NCBI RefSeq assembly: GCF_003096695.1
Contig: NZ_QEKY01000004.1
Location: 72,047 to 136,046, forward strand
DNA length: 64,000 nt
Source: Porphyromonas loveana
GTDB lineage: Bacteria > Bacteroidota > Bacteroidia > Bacteroidales > Porphyromonadaceae
Reading direction: 5' to 3'
Below are positions 17,971 to 26,429 of this stretch, in pieces. The stretch's first letter is position 1, and the number at the start of each line of letters is the position of its first letter. Under the pieces are notes generated by a model. It ran no database searches. It was given only the letters and a program-made list of their open reading frames with translations, and was not told where the DNA came from. A program made the position numbers and the translations under genes.

Positions 17971-19119
17971 TCACTGACAAGCCTCCAGAATGCGACGAGC
18001 CATGGGGCCGTCCACGTCCAGTGCTTCGCCATAGGCTACCCCTCTCTCAACGAATCGACGCTCTACCTCGTCTGTTACATTCGTACCGATGTGCATCTCT
18101 TCCAGTCGGGTCTTGAGACCGATCTCGCGGAAGAATTCCTCTGTCCTGCGTATCGCCTCATCAATGCGCTCCTCTTCAGAACCCGCTGTGATGTGCCACA
18201 CGCGCTCGGCATACTGCAGCATCTTGTCGCGCTTGTGGTCATGTCCCTGCACGCGCAGAGTGCCGGGCAGGATGATGGCCAGCGTGTGGCCGTGCGTGAG
18301 ACCCGTGAGAGCGGTGATCTCGTGCCCGATCATGTGCGTAGCCCAGTCCTGTGTGACGCCCAAAGCTATGAAGCCGTTGAGCGCCATCGTGGCGGAGAGC
18401 ATGAAGTCGGCCATGAGGTCGTAGTCGTGAGGCTTCTGACGAATGAGCGGAGCTATCTCGATAATCGTGAGCAGGACGCTCTCTGCCCAACGATCCATCA
18501 GTCGGCTTTGGCCCGGAGTGGTCATATACTGCTCCATGACGTGGACGAAGCTGTCCGCCAAACCACACGCAATCTGATACGGAGGCAGGCTGAAAGTGAC
18601 TTCGGGGTCGAGGACGGAGAAGACGGGGAAGTTGCCGCGGAAGACGAGCTTCTCCTTGGTCTCTTCGCGAGAGATAACGGCACCACTGTTCATTTCCGAG
18701 CCGGTAGCAGGGATGGTTAGCACGGTGCCCAGCGGCAGGATGGTGTCGCGACTGTAGCCTTTGAGCACGAGATCCCAGGGATCACCGTCGTAGGGGATGG
18801 CTGCGGCGATGAGTTTGCTACCGTCGATGACGGAGCCTCCTCCGACGGCAAGGACGAACTGACAGTTGTGTTCCTTGCCGAGTGCCACTGCACGGCGCAG
18901 GGTTTCGATCTTGGGATTAGATTCGATGCCCCAGAATTCTACCATATTGTAGCCGGAGAGAGCCTCCTTAACTGCTTCATACACTCCGTTGTGGCGCACG
19001 CTGCCTCCGCCGAAAGTGACTAATACGGGCACTCCTGCGGGTACGCGCTTGGGGAGTTCCTTGATCATCCCCTGTCCGAATATCAGTTCGGTAGGGTTCT
19101 TAAACTTGAAGTTGTTCAT
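17971..19119 (-). CDS. Iron-containing alcohol dehydrogenase (butanol dehydrogenase / YqhD type)
   Basis: 382 residues from the chosen start. It begins MNNFKFKNPTELIFGQGMIK, the standard N-terminus of the NADPH-dependent BdhA/YqhD branch. The nucleotide site GGGS occurs twice (TFGGGSVRHNG, AVGGGSVIDGSK). Metal ligands fit D and H in GLADSFVHVMEQYMT and two histidines in GLTHGHTLAIILPG. It reduces aldehydes to alcohols in the cytoplasm. A longer frame to 19233 adds 38 residues without family similarity. It seems to be transcribed alone, between the Lys/Cys-rich gene and the O-antigen cluster. Confidence 0.9.
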   Translation of the reverse strand: MNNFKFKNPTELIFGQGMIKELPKRVPAGVPVLVTFGGGSVRHNGVYEAVKEALSGYNMVEFWGIESNPKIETLRRAVALGKEHNCQFVLAVGGGSVIDGSKLIAAAIPYDGDPWDLVLKGYSRDTILPLGTVLTIPATGSEMNSGAVISREETKEKLVFRGNFPVFSVLDPEVTFSLPPYQIACGLADSFVHVMEQYMTTPGQSRLMDRWAESVLLTIIEIAPLIRQKPHDYDLMADFMLSATMALNGFIALGVTQDWATHMIGHEITALTGLTHGHTLAIILPGTLRVQGHDHKRDKMLQYAERVWHITAGSEEERIDEAIRRTEEFFREIGLKTRLEEMHIGTNVTDEVERRFVERGVAYGEALDVDGPMARRILEACQ

Positions 19120-19461
19120 GTGTGATATGCTTTTTCTATCGATGGTTCGGCATCCCATATCAGGGAGCAGAACAGCTATAAAGATACGAAATTCTCCCGT
19201 ATTCCACGTACGGCGCTGTCGAAAAATGGGCAAGGGATGAAAAGGGGAGGCGAGGAGAGTTCCGATTTATGCGCCATCTGATGGCTAAATGTGGCACCAA
19301 ATTCTGTGGAAATACGCGCCAAAATTTTTTCGATTTGGCGCGTAATCTTTTTTGAAATGGTGCCATTTCTCTGAAAATTATGCGCGATGTTTTTAGGTGC
19401 GATACGCAGCTTCTTTTTGGTGTGTGATCGTTTTGGAATGAGCGGAAGAGGGGCGAGTGGA
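19120..19461. other. Intergenic region with GCGCCA-type palindromes
   Basis: The stretch between wbpS-like and alcohol dehydrogenase genes holds several inverted GCGCCA/TGGCGC and GGCACCA/TGGTGCC motifs and no supported gene. Its most conserved part recurs near 45.8 kb. Confidence 0.6.
19313..19341. repeat. Dispersed palindromic repeat, copy A
   Basis: TACGCGCCA, an A/T core, TTTTTCGAT and TTGGCGC form a 29-bp partial palindrome. It matches 45810-45838 with three mismatches. Confidence 0.7.
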
Positions 19462-21087
19462 TCAGAGAGGGAGTCGCTTGCCGAGGCGTTGCTCCACTTG
19501 GAGCAGATACCAGCAGAACGAAAGACCGTTGATAGAAGTGGGGTGGAAGCGACCATCCTGTGTCACTTCGCGGAACACCGGTTGCATGATGCGCTCGAAG
19601 CCGATGAGGTCGCCTTTCCAGATAGAGTGGCGGGGCAGGAAAGGACGGACGAAGGGCTTGATCAATTGCTTGACCCGATAGGCTGGGGAGGTGATGATGC
19701 CGTGGAGATCGAGGTCGTCGGCAAAGGCGATACCGCTCTCGGTATAGAGCTCTCGGCAAACGTCGTCGTATATGCGCTTCCCATAGCGGTATTCGAATGG
19801 GAGAGAATAAGCGAAATCCAACAGCTCTTTGTCGAGGAGCATACAGGCCGTGTCGAGGCCGAAGTAACGCCACGACTGTTGGCTGTTGAGCATATACTTG
19901 GGAATGTTCTCCCACTGCATATACTGCTCGAAGGTGCGGTAGGCGGATTGGCTACCGACGTAGGTAGTGAAGAGATGTGCTTGCAAGGAGAGTAGTCGCT
20001 CCCGTTCTTTGGGGTCGAAGGTTTGATTTTGCTGTTTGTGTCGGTACAGAATGCGAGATAATTGATCGGGTGAGAGGTGCTTGCGGCCGAGCATTCGTGT
20101 CATGAGTTGCGATCCTCCGAGGTCGTCACCTTGGTGTCCGGGCAACACTACTGCATCGGAGGGGAAAGCAGTGCTGCCATTGTGTGCTGTGCCGGAGGCC
20201 AATTTCTTGGCAGCCTGGAACTCTTGATAGTAATAACAGGACGAGAGGCCGGTCATGTGACGCATATAGGACAAGAACACTTCGTCGTGTGTATAGTCGA
20301 GGCAGTCCGCGCTGACACTGTTGATATAGAGGAAAGGGAAACCGAGTCGGGCAGCTATTTGGGCGGCTTTTCGACTGTCGGGATTGTTTTCCTTACCATA
20401 AGAGATGCAATAGACGTGTGGGTATTGCAGTCTGTGGAGCGTATAGGCAATCATGCGCGAGTCGTATCCGCCCGAGAGAGGGAGTACGGCAGGGCGGCCG
20501 TCGAGGTGTGCGACGAGTCGTTCGCCGGTACGCAGGAGCCGGCGTTTGAGTTCTTCCTTGGCCTCTTGATATGAGAGTTGGTGGCTGTCGAAAGGAGCAT
20601 AACGAGCAGTGGTGTCGTACACTTCGAGGGTGATGCCGCCTTCGGGACGGAAGCGCAGGGCATGTCCGGCAGGTAGTTTTGAGATGGAACTGATGAGTGT
20701 GCGCTCGCCCTGCGTATAGCCCCAGCGCAAAAAGAAAAGAACGGCCTCGTCATCCCAATTGTCTCCTTCGTCCAGTAAGGCGAATCCATTCTCGGCAAAA
20801 CGGATACCACCCTTGCACGGGCGGTAATAGAGTCGCTGCGAAGAGCGGTGGTCGGTCGCAGCCCATATCTCTCCATCGGAACGACGGAGCACGACTGCCC
20901 ACTCGCCCGTAATGTTGCGGGCGCGAGAGAGAAAATCATCCCAACCCGATGCTGCTTGAAAAAAGGCCGGCAGCTTATCGGTCGTTAGGTGATCGTTGTG
21001 ATCGAAAAGGTATCCGGCGGAATAATCTGTGGTAACGTCAATCTCCTTGACGGGGATGGGAGGGACGAAGTCTGAGGCCGTTTTCAT
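19462..21087 (-). CDS. wbpS: Asparagine-synthase-like amidotransferase of LPS synthesis (WbpS-like)
   Basis: 541 residues. The C-terminal half is an AsnB-type ATP pyrophosphatase domain with the PP-loop VLPLSGGYDSRMIAY at about 205-219. The N-terminal region keeps the shape of a class II glutaminase (EWAVVLRRSDGEIWAATDHR) but lacks the Cys2 nucleophile, because the protein starts MKTASDF. In O-antigen clusters such proteins amidate uronic acids to uronamides. The P. gingivalis Wbp/Vim pathway, as I recall it, needs one for the glucuronamide linking sugar on secreted cargo and A-LPS. It overlaps wzx by 50 bp and is the last gene of the porR-wzx-wbpS group. The gene name is inferred from context. 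Confidence 0.72.
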   Translation of the reverse strand: MKTASDFVPPIPVKEIDVTTDYSAGYLFDHNDHLTTDKLPAFFQAASGWDDFLSRARNITGEWAVVLRRSDGEIWAATDHRSSQRLYYRPCKGGIRFAENGFALLDEGDNWDDEAVLFFLRWGYTQGERTLISSISKLPAGHALRFRPEGGITLEVYDTTARYAPFDSHQLSYQEAKEELKRRLLRTGERLVAHLDGRPAVLPLSGGYDSRMIAYTLHRLQYPHVYCISYGKENNPDSRKAAQIAARLGFPFLYINSVSADCLDYTHDEVFLSYMRHMTGLSSCYYYQEFQAAKKLASGTAHNGSTAFPSDAVVLPGHQGDDLGGSQLMTRMLGRKHLSPDQLSRILYRHKQQNQTFDPKERERLLSLQAHLFTTYVGSQSAYRTFEQYMQWENIPKYMLNSQQSWRYFGLDTACMLLDKELLDFAYSLPFEYRYGKRIYDDVCRELYTESGIAFADDLDLHGIITSPAYRVKQLIKPFVRPFLPRHSIWKGDLIGFERIMQPVFREVTQDGRFHPTSINGLSFCWYLLQVEQRLGKRLPL

Positions 21088-22357
21088 AAGTGCGGATGAT
21101 AGTGAGGAACCATACTAACTGTATCAAGGAATCGAGTGCTCGCTCGCCGAAGTGCAGCCACATATAGTCCTCGAATGCAAGCATACGGGTGCCCACGAGA
21201 ATAACTACGAGCTGTAAGAGTAGGAGCAGAGCTTGCATCCTCATAAACTTGCGCTGCAGCCCGAAGAGGTCGGGGAGGAAGTTGAAAACGGAGGACAGCA
21301 TATTGAAGATGAAATACGGCAGCATGGCCATGATAACCAGTGAACAAAGCCTCCATTTCTCACCCAAAACGAAACTCACAATGGGTTCTAATATGAATAA
21401 GAGAACGGCTGAACCAACGATCGAGAGCAACAGCCAAATGATGGTGAAGCGTCTGACGGGGCGGTAGAAGGATTGGTCGGCGTTTTTATGCTCGGCGACA
21501 CGTCTGAACCATACACGGCTGAGGGAGTCGCTGATCAGCTGCATGGGGCGACCTGCGAGCATATAAGCCATTCCATAGAGCCCTACGACTGCATCATGGT
21601 ACTGGAGTGGGAGGAGTATGGATACCAAACTACCGGAGAGAATATCAATGACTGCTTGCGGGAGCGAGTAGCGGGGGAAATTGGCATAAGTGCCGGCTGC
21701 AACGCGCAGACGACGGGGGGTGATGTGACGTTTGTATTGGGCATACAGGGAACGACGATAGGCCAATGGTATGATGCTCATCAGTCCTCCCAGCAGAGCA
21801 GAAAGCTGTAGTCCCCAGAATCCCATGCCGAGCAGACCGAATCCGATCCGTAATCCGCTATTGGTCACACCCTGACTGATCTGCGACAGGCTCATCCGTC
21901 CGTATTGGTTGTGCGAATTGGCCCAGGAAAACAGGGCAACCATGCCCGCAGCAAAGAAAACAAAGAGGGGGAGTAGGTAGAGATGGTACTGCTGTGCGCT
22001 GTATCGCGAGCCTGCCAGTAAAGGATTGATGATGAGGACTGCAGGGACGAGTATGGAGCAGACGATCAGATTGAATCGCAGGGACGAGAATAGCAAGAGG
22101 AGTGACCGCTCCTTAGATCGAGCCAATACGGTGGCTTGGTCGTATCGGCCTGTCGCAATGATACTCAATACGCCGACGAGGGAGAGGAAAACGGTAATCT
22201 GACCGATCTCGGACTGGCTGTAGATGCGACCGATAACGGGAAGGAGCAGGAAGGACAATCCTTGTACTATCGCGCCGGCAGCAATCAGCTTCATGCTGCT
22301 CACGGCCATGGCGTGTCGTCCGCGTTGGGCAGACGGTTGTTCTGCCGTATGGGTCAT
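21038..22357 (-). CDS. wzx: Wzx-type O-antigen flippase
   Basis: 439 residues with about 12 hydrophobic segments and the MATE-like polysaccharide-flippase pattern near the N-terminus (MKLIAAGAIVQGLSFLLLP then GRIYSQSEIGQITVFLSL). It flips undecaprenyl-linked O-units across the inner membrane. Its start overlaps the porR stop in an ATGA-like junction (22354-22357), and its end overlaps the WbpS-like gene by 50 bp, so the three are a tight translational unit. The overall family is clear. The O-unit specificity is not. Confidence 0.85.
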   Translation of the reverse strand: MTHTAEQPSAQRGRHAMAVSSMKLIAAGAIVQGLSFLLLPVIGRIYSQSEIGQITVFLSLVGVLSIIATGRYDQATVLARSKERSLLLLFSSLRFNLIVCSILVPAVLIINPLLAGSRYSAQQYHLYLLPLFVFFAAGMVALFSWANSHNQYGRMSLSQISQGVTNSGLRIGFGLLGMGFWGLQLSALLGGLMSIIPLAYRRSLYAQYKRHITPRRLRVAAGTYANFPRYSLPQAVIDILSGSLVSILLPLQYHDAVVGLYGMAYMLAGRPMQLISDSLSRVWFRRVAEHKNADQSFYRPVRRFTIIWLLLSIVGSAVLLFILEPIVSFVLGEKWRLCSLVIMAMLPYFIFNMLSSVFNFLPDLFGLQRKFMRMQALLLLLQLVVILVGTRMLAFEDYMWLHFGERALDSLIQLVWFLTIIRTYENGLRLRPSHPRQGD

Positions 22358-23508
22358 CGTTGGGCGGGATCGAATGATTTGATTGTATTGATGACTGCAT
22401 CCGTCAGTGCAACCTCCATCTCAGGATAGATGGGGAGGGATAAGACAGTGCGAGAAAGGCTGTCGGACTTCGCCAATGTCCCCACGGGGTGGGCAATGCG
22501 TTCGAATGCCGGTTGCCGATGAAGCGGGATGGGGTAGTAGATCATGGAAGCGATACCATGATGTGACAGGTGACGGCTGAGAGCGTCACGCATCCCCTCT
22601 TCGGTTACTCGGATCGTGTATTGGTGATAAACATGGGTTGAAGCCTCGATATGGGTCGGAGTTTTGAGCCATGCCACATCGGCCAGATATTTCGTGTAGT
22701 GGCCGGCAACTTCGCGACGGAGGGCATTGAACCTGTCCAAATGCTGTAGCTTCACACGCAAGACGGCAGCTTGGATAGAGTCGAGTCGGGAGTTACAACC
22801 GATGATTTCGTGTTTGTACTTAATGCGCTGTCCGTGGTTCGCGATCATACGTGCCCGTTCGGCTAAGGCATCATTGTTAGTCGTGATGGCACCACCGTCT
22901 CCGTAGCAACCTAAATTCTTGGACGGGAAGAACGAGGTGCAACCCAGATGCCCCATTGTGCCGGTCTTGTGCGTGCTGCCATCTGTAAAGGTGTATTCGC
23001 ATCCGATAGCTTGCGCATTGTCTTCGATCATGTAGAGTCCGTTGTCTTGGGCAAACCTCCGCAGAGGCTCCATATCACAGGACTGACCAAAAAGATGTAC
23101 GGGGATGATGGCTTTTGTCTTGTCCGAAAGTGCTTTCTCGCATTCGATAAGGGAAATGTTGAAAGTAGCGGGATCTACATCAACAGGAACGGGCGTTAGA
23201 CCCAACAGGCCGATGGCTTCGGCACTTGCTGCATAGGTGAAGTCGGGAACAATAATCTCATCACTTTCTGACAACCCTAAAGCCATCAGACTGATCTGGA
23301 GTGCGTCTGTTCCGTTTGCGCAGGGTATTACGTGCTTGACCTTGAGATAATCTGCCAATTCCTCAGCGAAGGAGCGAACCTCGTCTCCATTGATAAAAGC
23401 CGTGCTGTCTATGACCCTTTGGATAGCCGCATCAATCTCTTCCTTCATCTGTAGGTATTGCTTCTTGAGATCGACCATCTCGATCGAAAGAGATTGGTGG
23501 GTGGACAT
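22354..23508 (-). CDS. porR: DegT/DnrJ/EryC1-family sugar aminotransferase PorR
   Basis: 384 residues. Sugar aminotransferase motifs include HVIPCANGTDALQISLMALG, FTYAASAEAIGLLGLTPVPV, EDNAQAIGCEY and FFPSKNLGCYGDGGA, the last with the PLP-binding lysine near residue 195. It resembles WbpE, which transaminates UDP-3-keto-GlcNAcA to UDP-GlcNAc(3NH2)A. In P. gingivalis PorR is known from pigmentation mutants that lack A-LPS. I start at 23508 (MSTHQSLSIEMVDLKKQY); a frame to 23556 adds 16 residues overlapping the upstream terminator region. The name rests on this family and its O-antigen context. Confidence 0.82.
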   Translation of the reverse strand: MSTHQSLSIEMVDLKKQYLQMKEEIDAAIQRVIDSTAFINGDEVRSFAEELADYLKVKHVIPCANGTDALQISLMALGLSESDEIIVPDFTYAASAEAIGLLGLTPVPVDVDPATFNISLIECEKALSDKTKAIIPVHLFGQSCDMEPLRRFAQDNGLYMIEDNAQAIGCEYTFTDGSTHKTGTMGHLGCTSFFPSKNLGCYGDGGAITTNNDALAERARMIANHGQRIKYKHEIIGCNSRLDSIQAAVLRVKLQHLDRFNALRREVAGHYTKYLADVAWLKTPTHIEASTHVYHQYTIRVTEEGMRDALSRHLSHHGIASMIYYPIPLHRQPAFERIAHPVGTLAKSDSLSRTVLSLPIYPEMEVALTDAVINTIKSFDPAQR

Positions 23509-23560
23509 GATTTTATCGGATTGTGAGAGTGTGCGGAGAGGATACGTTATAAGCAAAAAA

Positions 23561-23591
23561 GCTGCGTCGAGGTTCGATACCTTGACACAGC
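23561..23591 (-). terminator. Intrinsic terminator after the phosphoglycosyl transferase gene
   Basis: GCTGTGTCAAGGT (minus strand) pairs with ACCTCGACGCAGC around a 5-base loop, with a mismatch and a wobble, then TTTTTT. It divides the cluster into an upstream ugd-to-transferase unit and a downstream porR-wzx-wbpS unit. Confidence 0.65.
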
Positions 23592-23607
23592 CTTTTGTAA
23601 GGAGTTG

Positions 23608-24219
23608 CTACGTCTTACGATGTTTCTTCCGAGGGCATGAGTGGAATGTGTGGAATATGAGTTTCATATCCAGCCAAAAACTTCGATTTTCCACATAATG
23701 CGTGTTCAATCTGATCTTCTCCGGCATCAGCACTTCTGCGAAGTATTTTTCCGGATCATCGGCCTTGGCGAGTAGTTCATCCTCGTCGGAATAGATGATG
23801 GATGCTTCACAGGTGATGCCGGGACGAACCGTCAATAGCTTGGCATATAGTTCGGGATATAGCTCCACTTGCTGCCGTACCAATGGCCTCGGCCCGACAA
23901 TACTCATATCTCCTTTGAGGACATTGAAGAGTTGAGGGAGTTCGTCGATTTTATATTTGCGGATGAAGTAACCGACCTTAGTGACACGGGGATCGTGATT
24001 ACCAATCGTTATCAATTGCTCACCGCCCCAATTTTGATTGGTCATTGAGCGGAACTTGTAGAGCAGAAAGTCTTGATTGTATCGTCCGACACGCTTTTGC
24101 TTGAAAATGACCGGGCCTTTGGAATCGATCTTGACCCACAAGGCTACAATCAATAGCAATGGGGATACAATGATCAAGCCTAAAGCACTTGCTATAATAT
24201 CGAATAGCCTTTTCATCAA
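23608..24219 (-). CDS. Monotopic phosphoglycosyl transferase (initiating sugar transferase)
   Basis: 203 residues, the short bacterial sugar-transferase form. It has one N-terminal membrane segment (LFDIIASALGLIIVSPLLLI), then KQKRVGRYNQDFLLYKFRSM, and the catalytic region RKYKIDELPQLFNVLKGDMS followed by VGPRP. It transfers a phospho-sugar from UDP-sugar to undecaprenyl phosphate, starting an oligosaccharide. P. gingivalis has another such enzyme (WbaP) elsewhere as I recall, so this may act on a different substrate or may be the strain's O-unit initiator. It lies 74 bp after the TlpA-like gene and is followed by a terminator. Confidence 0.88.
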   Translation of the reverse strand: MMKRLFDIIASALGLIIVSPLLLIVALWVKIDSKGPVIFKQKRVGRYNQDFLLYKFRSMTNQNWGGEQLITIGNHDPRVTKVGYFIRKYKIDELPQLFNVLKGDMSIVGPRPLVRQQVELYPELYAKLLTVRPGITCEASIIYSDEDELLAKADDPEKYFAEVLMPEKIRLNTHYVENRSFWLDMKLIFHTFHSCPRKKHRKT

Positions 24220-24293
24220 TCAGTGTCAGTTTTCTTTCCTCAGATTAAGAATCGCGGCGACAAAGGTAATTATTCTTTGTTGCTATTTTCTAT

Positions 24294-25427
24294 TTATAGC
24301 TTACTAATGCTATGCAAACGCTTCAATTCTCCGTCTTGGAAGATGAAAAAAGAGGGTAGAGAGCTGATATTGAAGAGGGCAGGAGCCATGCCGTCACGAT
24401 CGATAACCGTAATCCAAGGAAGTGTTCTTGCCGCATTTTGCCAGAAGTATGTATTCTTGTCCACAGAAATCTCGTATATCTCGAATCCTGTGCCATGATA
24501 TTTTTTGTACAAGGAGCGTAGATCTTTCACCAATTCCGGAGACCATTCAGCCTCATAGGATGTAAATGAAATCAGCACCTTGCTGTTCTCCTTGACCACC
24601 TCCGATAGTGGGCGGGGAGTGCCGTTCCGATCGATCAACGTTAGATCCGGTATGGTTCTTTCTTCTGCTTTAGAAGAGATGTCTCGTGCTTTTTTCTCTC
24701 TGCGGATGGCTGCCAGTCCCAGTAGAGAGATATCTCGAATGCCTTTAGTGTAAGGAGATGAGGGGTAGTAGGTCTCATAGGCAGTAGCAACGGCAGCAAA
24801 AGCCTTGACATCTGTGGGATCATAGACATTAAAGTACAGCAACCCATCTTTTTGTTGGAATAAGGCAAAGAAAGATGCCGGTGATTTGGGATCACGAAAG
24901 ATGTAATCGTTGCGTAAAGTTGTCTTGAAAGTCTCAATGACAGTCCTCACCGTGTCTTGAAATTGTACTGCACTTATTTTTTTTTCTTGGAGAGAACGGC
25001 TGATTTGATCAATGGTTTGGTCGGTTTGATATTTCAACAATGCAATCTTTTGGATGTCTTCATTGCGCTCCTCCCCTTTCTCCTCAATCGAGTATGCTGT
25101 CCCGAAGTTCTTCGCGTCGGCTTGAATACCGATTTCTGAACCGATCTGAGCAGCGAAGTTGATGATTTGTTTCCCGAATCTTAGTTGGTAAAAGCTGAGC
25201 GTCGAGTCGCCTTCGATCTGGATACTGAAAGCCCCATTCTTGTCCGGCGTCACAGAATCCAAGACAGAAAGGTCATTGCCAAGGATCTTCAGTATATATA
25301 CTTGAGTTGTGTCAGACCAATTCGATATATGGCCATTGAGGGCAAATGAGTTTTTGTTGCGACAGCTGCTCAGCGAAAAAAGGCAGATGATCGCTAAATA
25401 TAGCCAGAAGTTGTTCTTAATCCTCAT
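24294..25427 (-). CDS. TlpA/AhpC-like thioredoxin-fold lipoprotein lacking CXXC
   Basis: 377 residues. An N-terminal lipoprotein signal ends in SLSSC (about residue 22). A DUF4369-like beta domain follows (ALNGHISNWSDTTQVYILKI), then a helical linker, then a C-terminal thioredoxin-like domain from about residue 260 (TIPDLTLIDRNGTPRPLSEV). At the usual WCxxC site the sequence reads SFTSYEAEWSPELVKDLR, so both redox cysteines are missing. It is therefore probably not a disulfide reductase. It sits inside the O-antigen cluster, where such a protein is unexpected. It may be structural or a peroxiredoxin-fold scaffold. Confidence 0.8.
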   Translation of the reverse strand: MRIKNNFWLYLAIICLFSLSSCRNKNSFALNGHISNWSDTTQVYILKILGNDLSVLDSVTPDKNGAFSIQIEGDSTLSFYQLRFGKQIINFAAQIGSEIGIQADAKNFGTAYSIEEKGEERNEDIQKIALLKYQTDQTIDQISRSLQEKKISAVQFQDTVRTVIETFKTTLRNDYIFRDPKSPASFFALFQQKDGLLYFNVYDPTDVKAFAAVATAYETYYPSSPYTKGIRDISLLGLAAIRREKKARDISSKAEERTIPDLTLIDRNGTPRPLSEVVKENSKVLISFTSYEAEWSPELVKDLRSLYKKYHGTGFEIYEISVDKNTYFWQNAARTLPWITVIDRDGMAPALFNISSLPSFFIFQDGELKRLHSISKL

Positions 25428-25535
25428 GGATAAGGGGGTAGTGTTGTTTTGCGGTGCAAAGGTATATGATGTAAATCAATTTGGAGCCGATTGTAAACGC
25501 TAACTAACCTTTTTGTTTACATAGTTATTGTTTTT

Positions 25536-26405
25536 TTATGTCCTATTTGACGATTGCTGATGCCCTTTGGGGTTCGACGGTGCTAGGTTAGCTATGCAGG
25601 TTTTGTTGATGCGATCGCGTTCGGCATCGAATATCCACCCCCACTTGGTAAAATATAGGAAGAGAGATGTCATATGATGTTTCAGCAGTCGTGCATCGTG
25701 ATAGGAAGCTCGTGCATAGGCGTGGGTGATGGAGGCAGACGGGAAGAAGACCGTGCGGGAAATTTGTCCGATGCGTCGGCACAAGTCCAAGTCTTCAGCG
25801 TACATAAAGAAGCGTTCGTCGAAACCTCCCACTTGGTTATATATATCTGTTCGGACTAGCATGAAACAACCCGATAGTGAGGGTATGTCTTCAATGGTCT
25901 CATACGACCAAAAGCGTAACTCGTAGCGTTCGTTTGTTCTTGTGATGCAGGGCTTGACGGGGAAGAACCGACGCAAGAATACATCCCAAGGACGAGGGAG
26001 GAGTTTACACAGGTGCTGACGCTTCCCGTCGGGATAATAGACTTGAGGCACCATTAGGCCGATGTCGCGATGTTGCTCCATGTATTTTACCATCGAAGGG
26101 ATCACCTCAGGGCCAAATACAACATCCGGATTCAAAATGAGATGAAAGTCCGGATTAAAACGTTGTGCTTCGCGTTCGCCTATGTTGTGGGCAGTGCCGA
26201 AGCCAACGTTCTTATTATTGAAGATATAGATAATATCCTCCGGTCTTTCTTCTTGAAGGAATCGTAACTCATCAGTCGGAGAGTTGTCAATGAGCAGAAG
26301 TTTTTTGTTCAGAATTCTATCAGAGAAGAAAGAACGGATCACATCTCGGATTGTGTCAGAGTTGCTCTTATATAGTACCAATGAAGCGGTAATAACCGAA
26401 ATCAT
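25536..26405 (-). CDS. GT2 glycosyltransferase (rhamnosyltransferase-like)
   Basis: 289 residues. GT-A fold motifs are ITASLVLYKSNSDTIRDVI at the start, LLLIDNSPTD, NKNVGFGTAHNIG, LILNPDVVF as the metal-binding position, and GGFDERFFMYAEDLDLCRRI, typical of WbbL-like rhamnosyltransferases. It adds one sugar to the lipid-linked O-unit at the cytoplasmic face. It may correspond to one of the gtf genes named in P. gingivalis LPS work (gtfG by my recollection of order), which needs checking. It is 24 bp from the next gene. It ends in a hydrophilic tail (SNPKGHQQSSNRT) of unknown role. Confidence 0.87.
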   Translation of the reverse strand: MISVITASLVLYKSNSDTIRDVIRSFFSDRILNKKLLLIDNSPTDELRFLQEERPEDIIYIFNNKNVGFGTAHNIGEREAQRFNPDFHLILNPDVVFGPEVIPSMVKYMEQHRDIGLMVPQVYYPDGKRQHLCKLLPRPWDVFLRRFFPVKPCITRTNERYELRFWSYETIEDIPSLSGCFMLVRTDIYNQVGGFDERFFMYAEDLDLCRRIGQISRTVFFPSASITHAYARASYHDARLLKHHMTSLFLYFTKWGWIFDAERDRINKTCIANLAPSNPKGHQQSSNRT

Positions 26406-26429
26406 AGTGATATTAAATTATTGTTTCTA

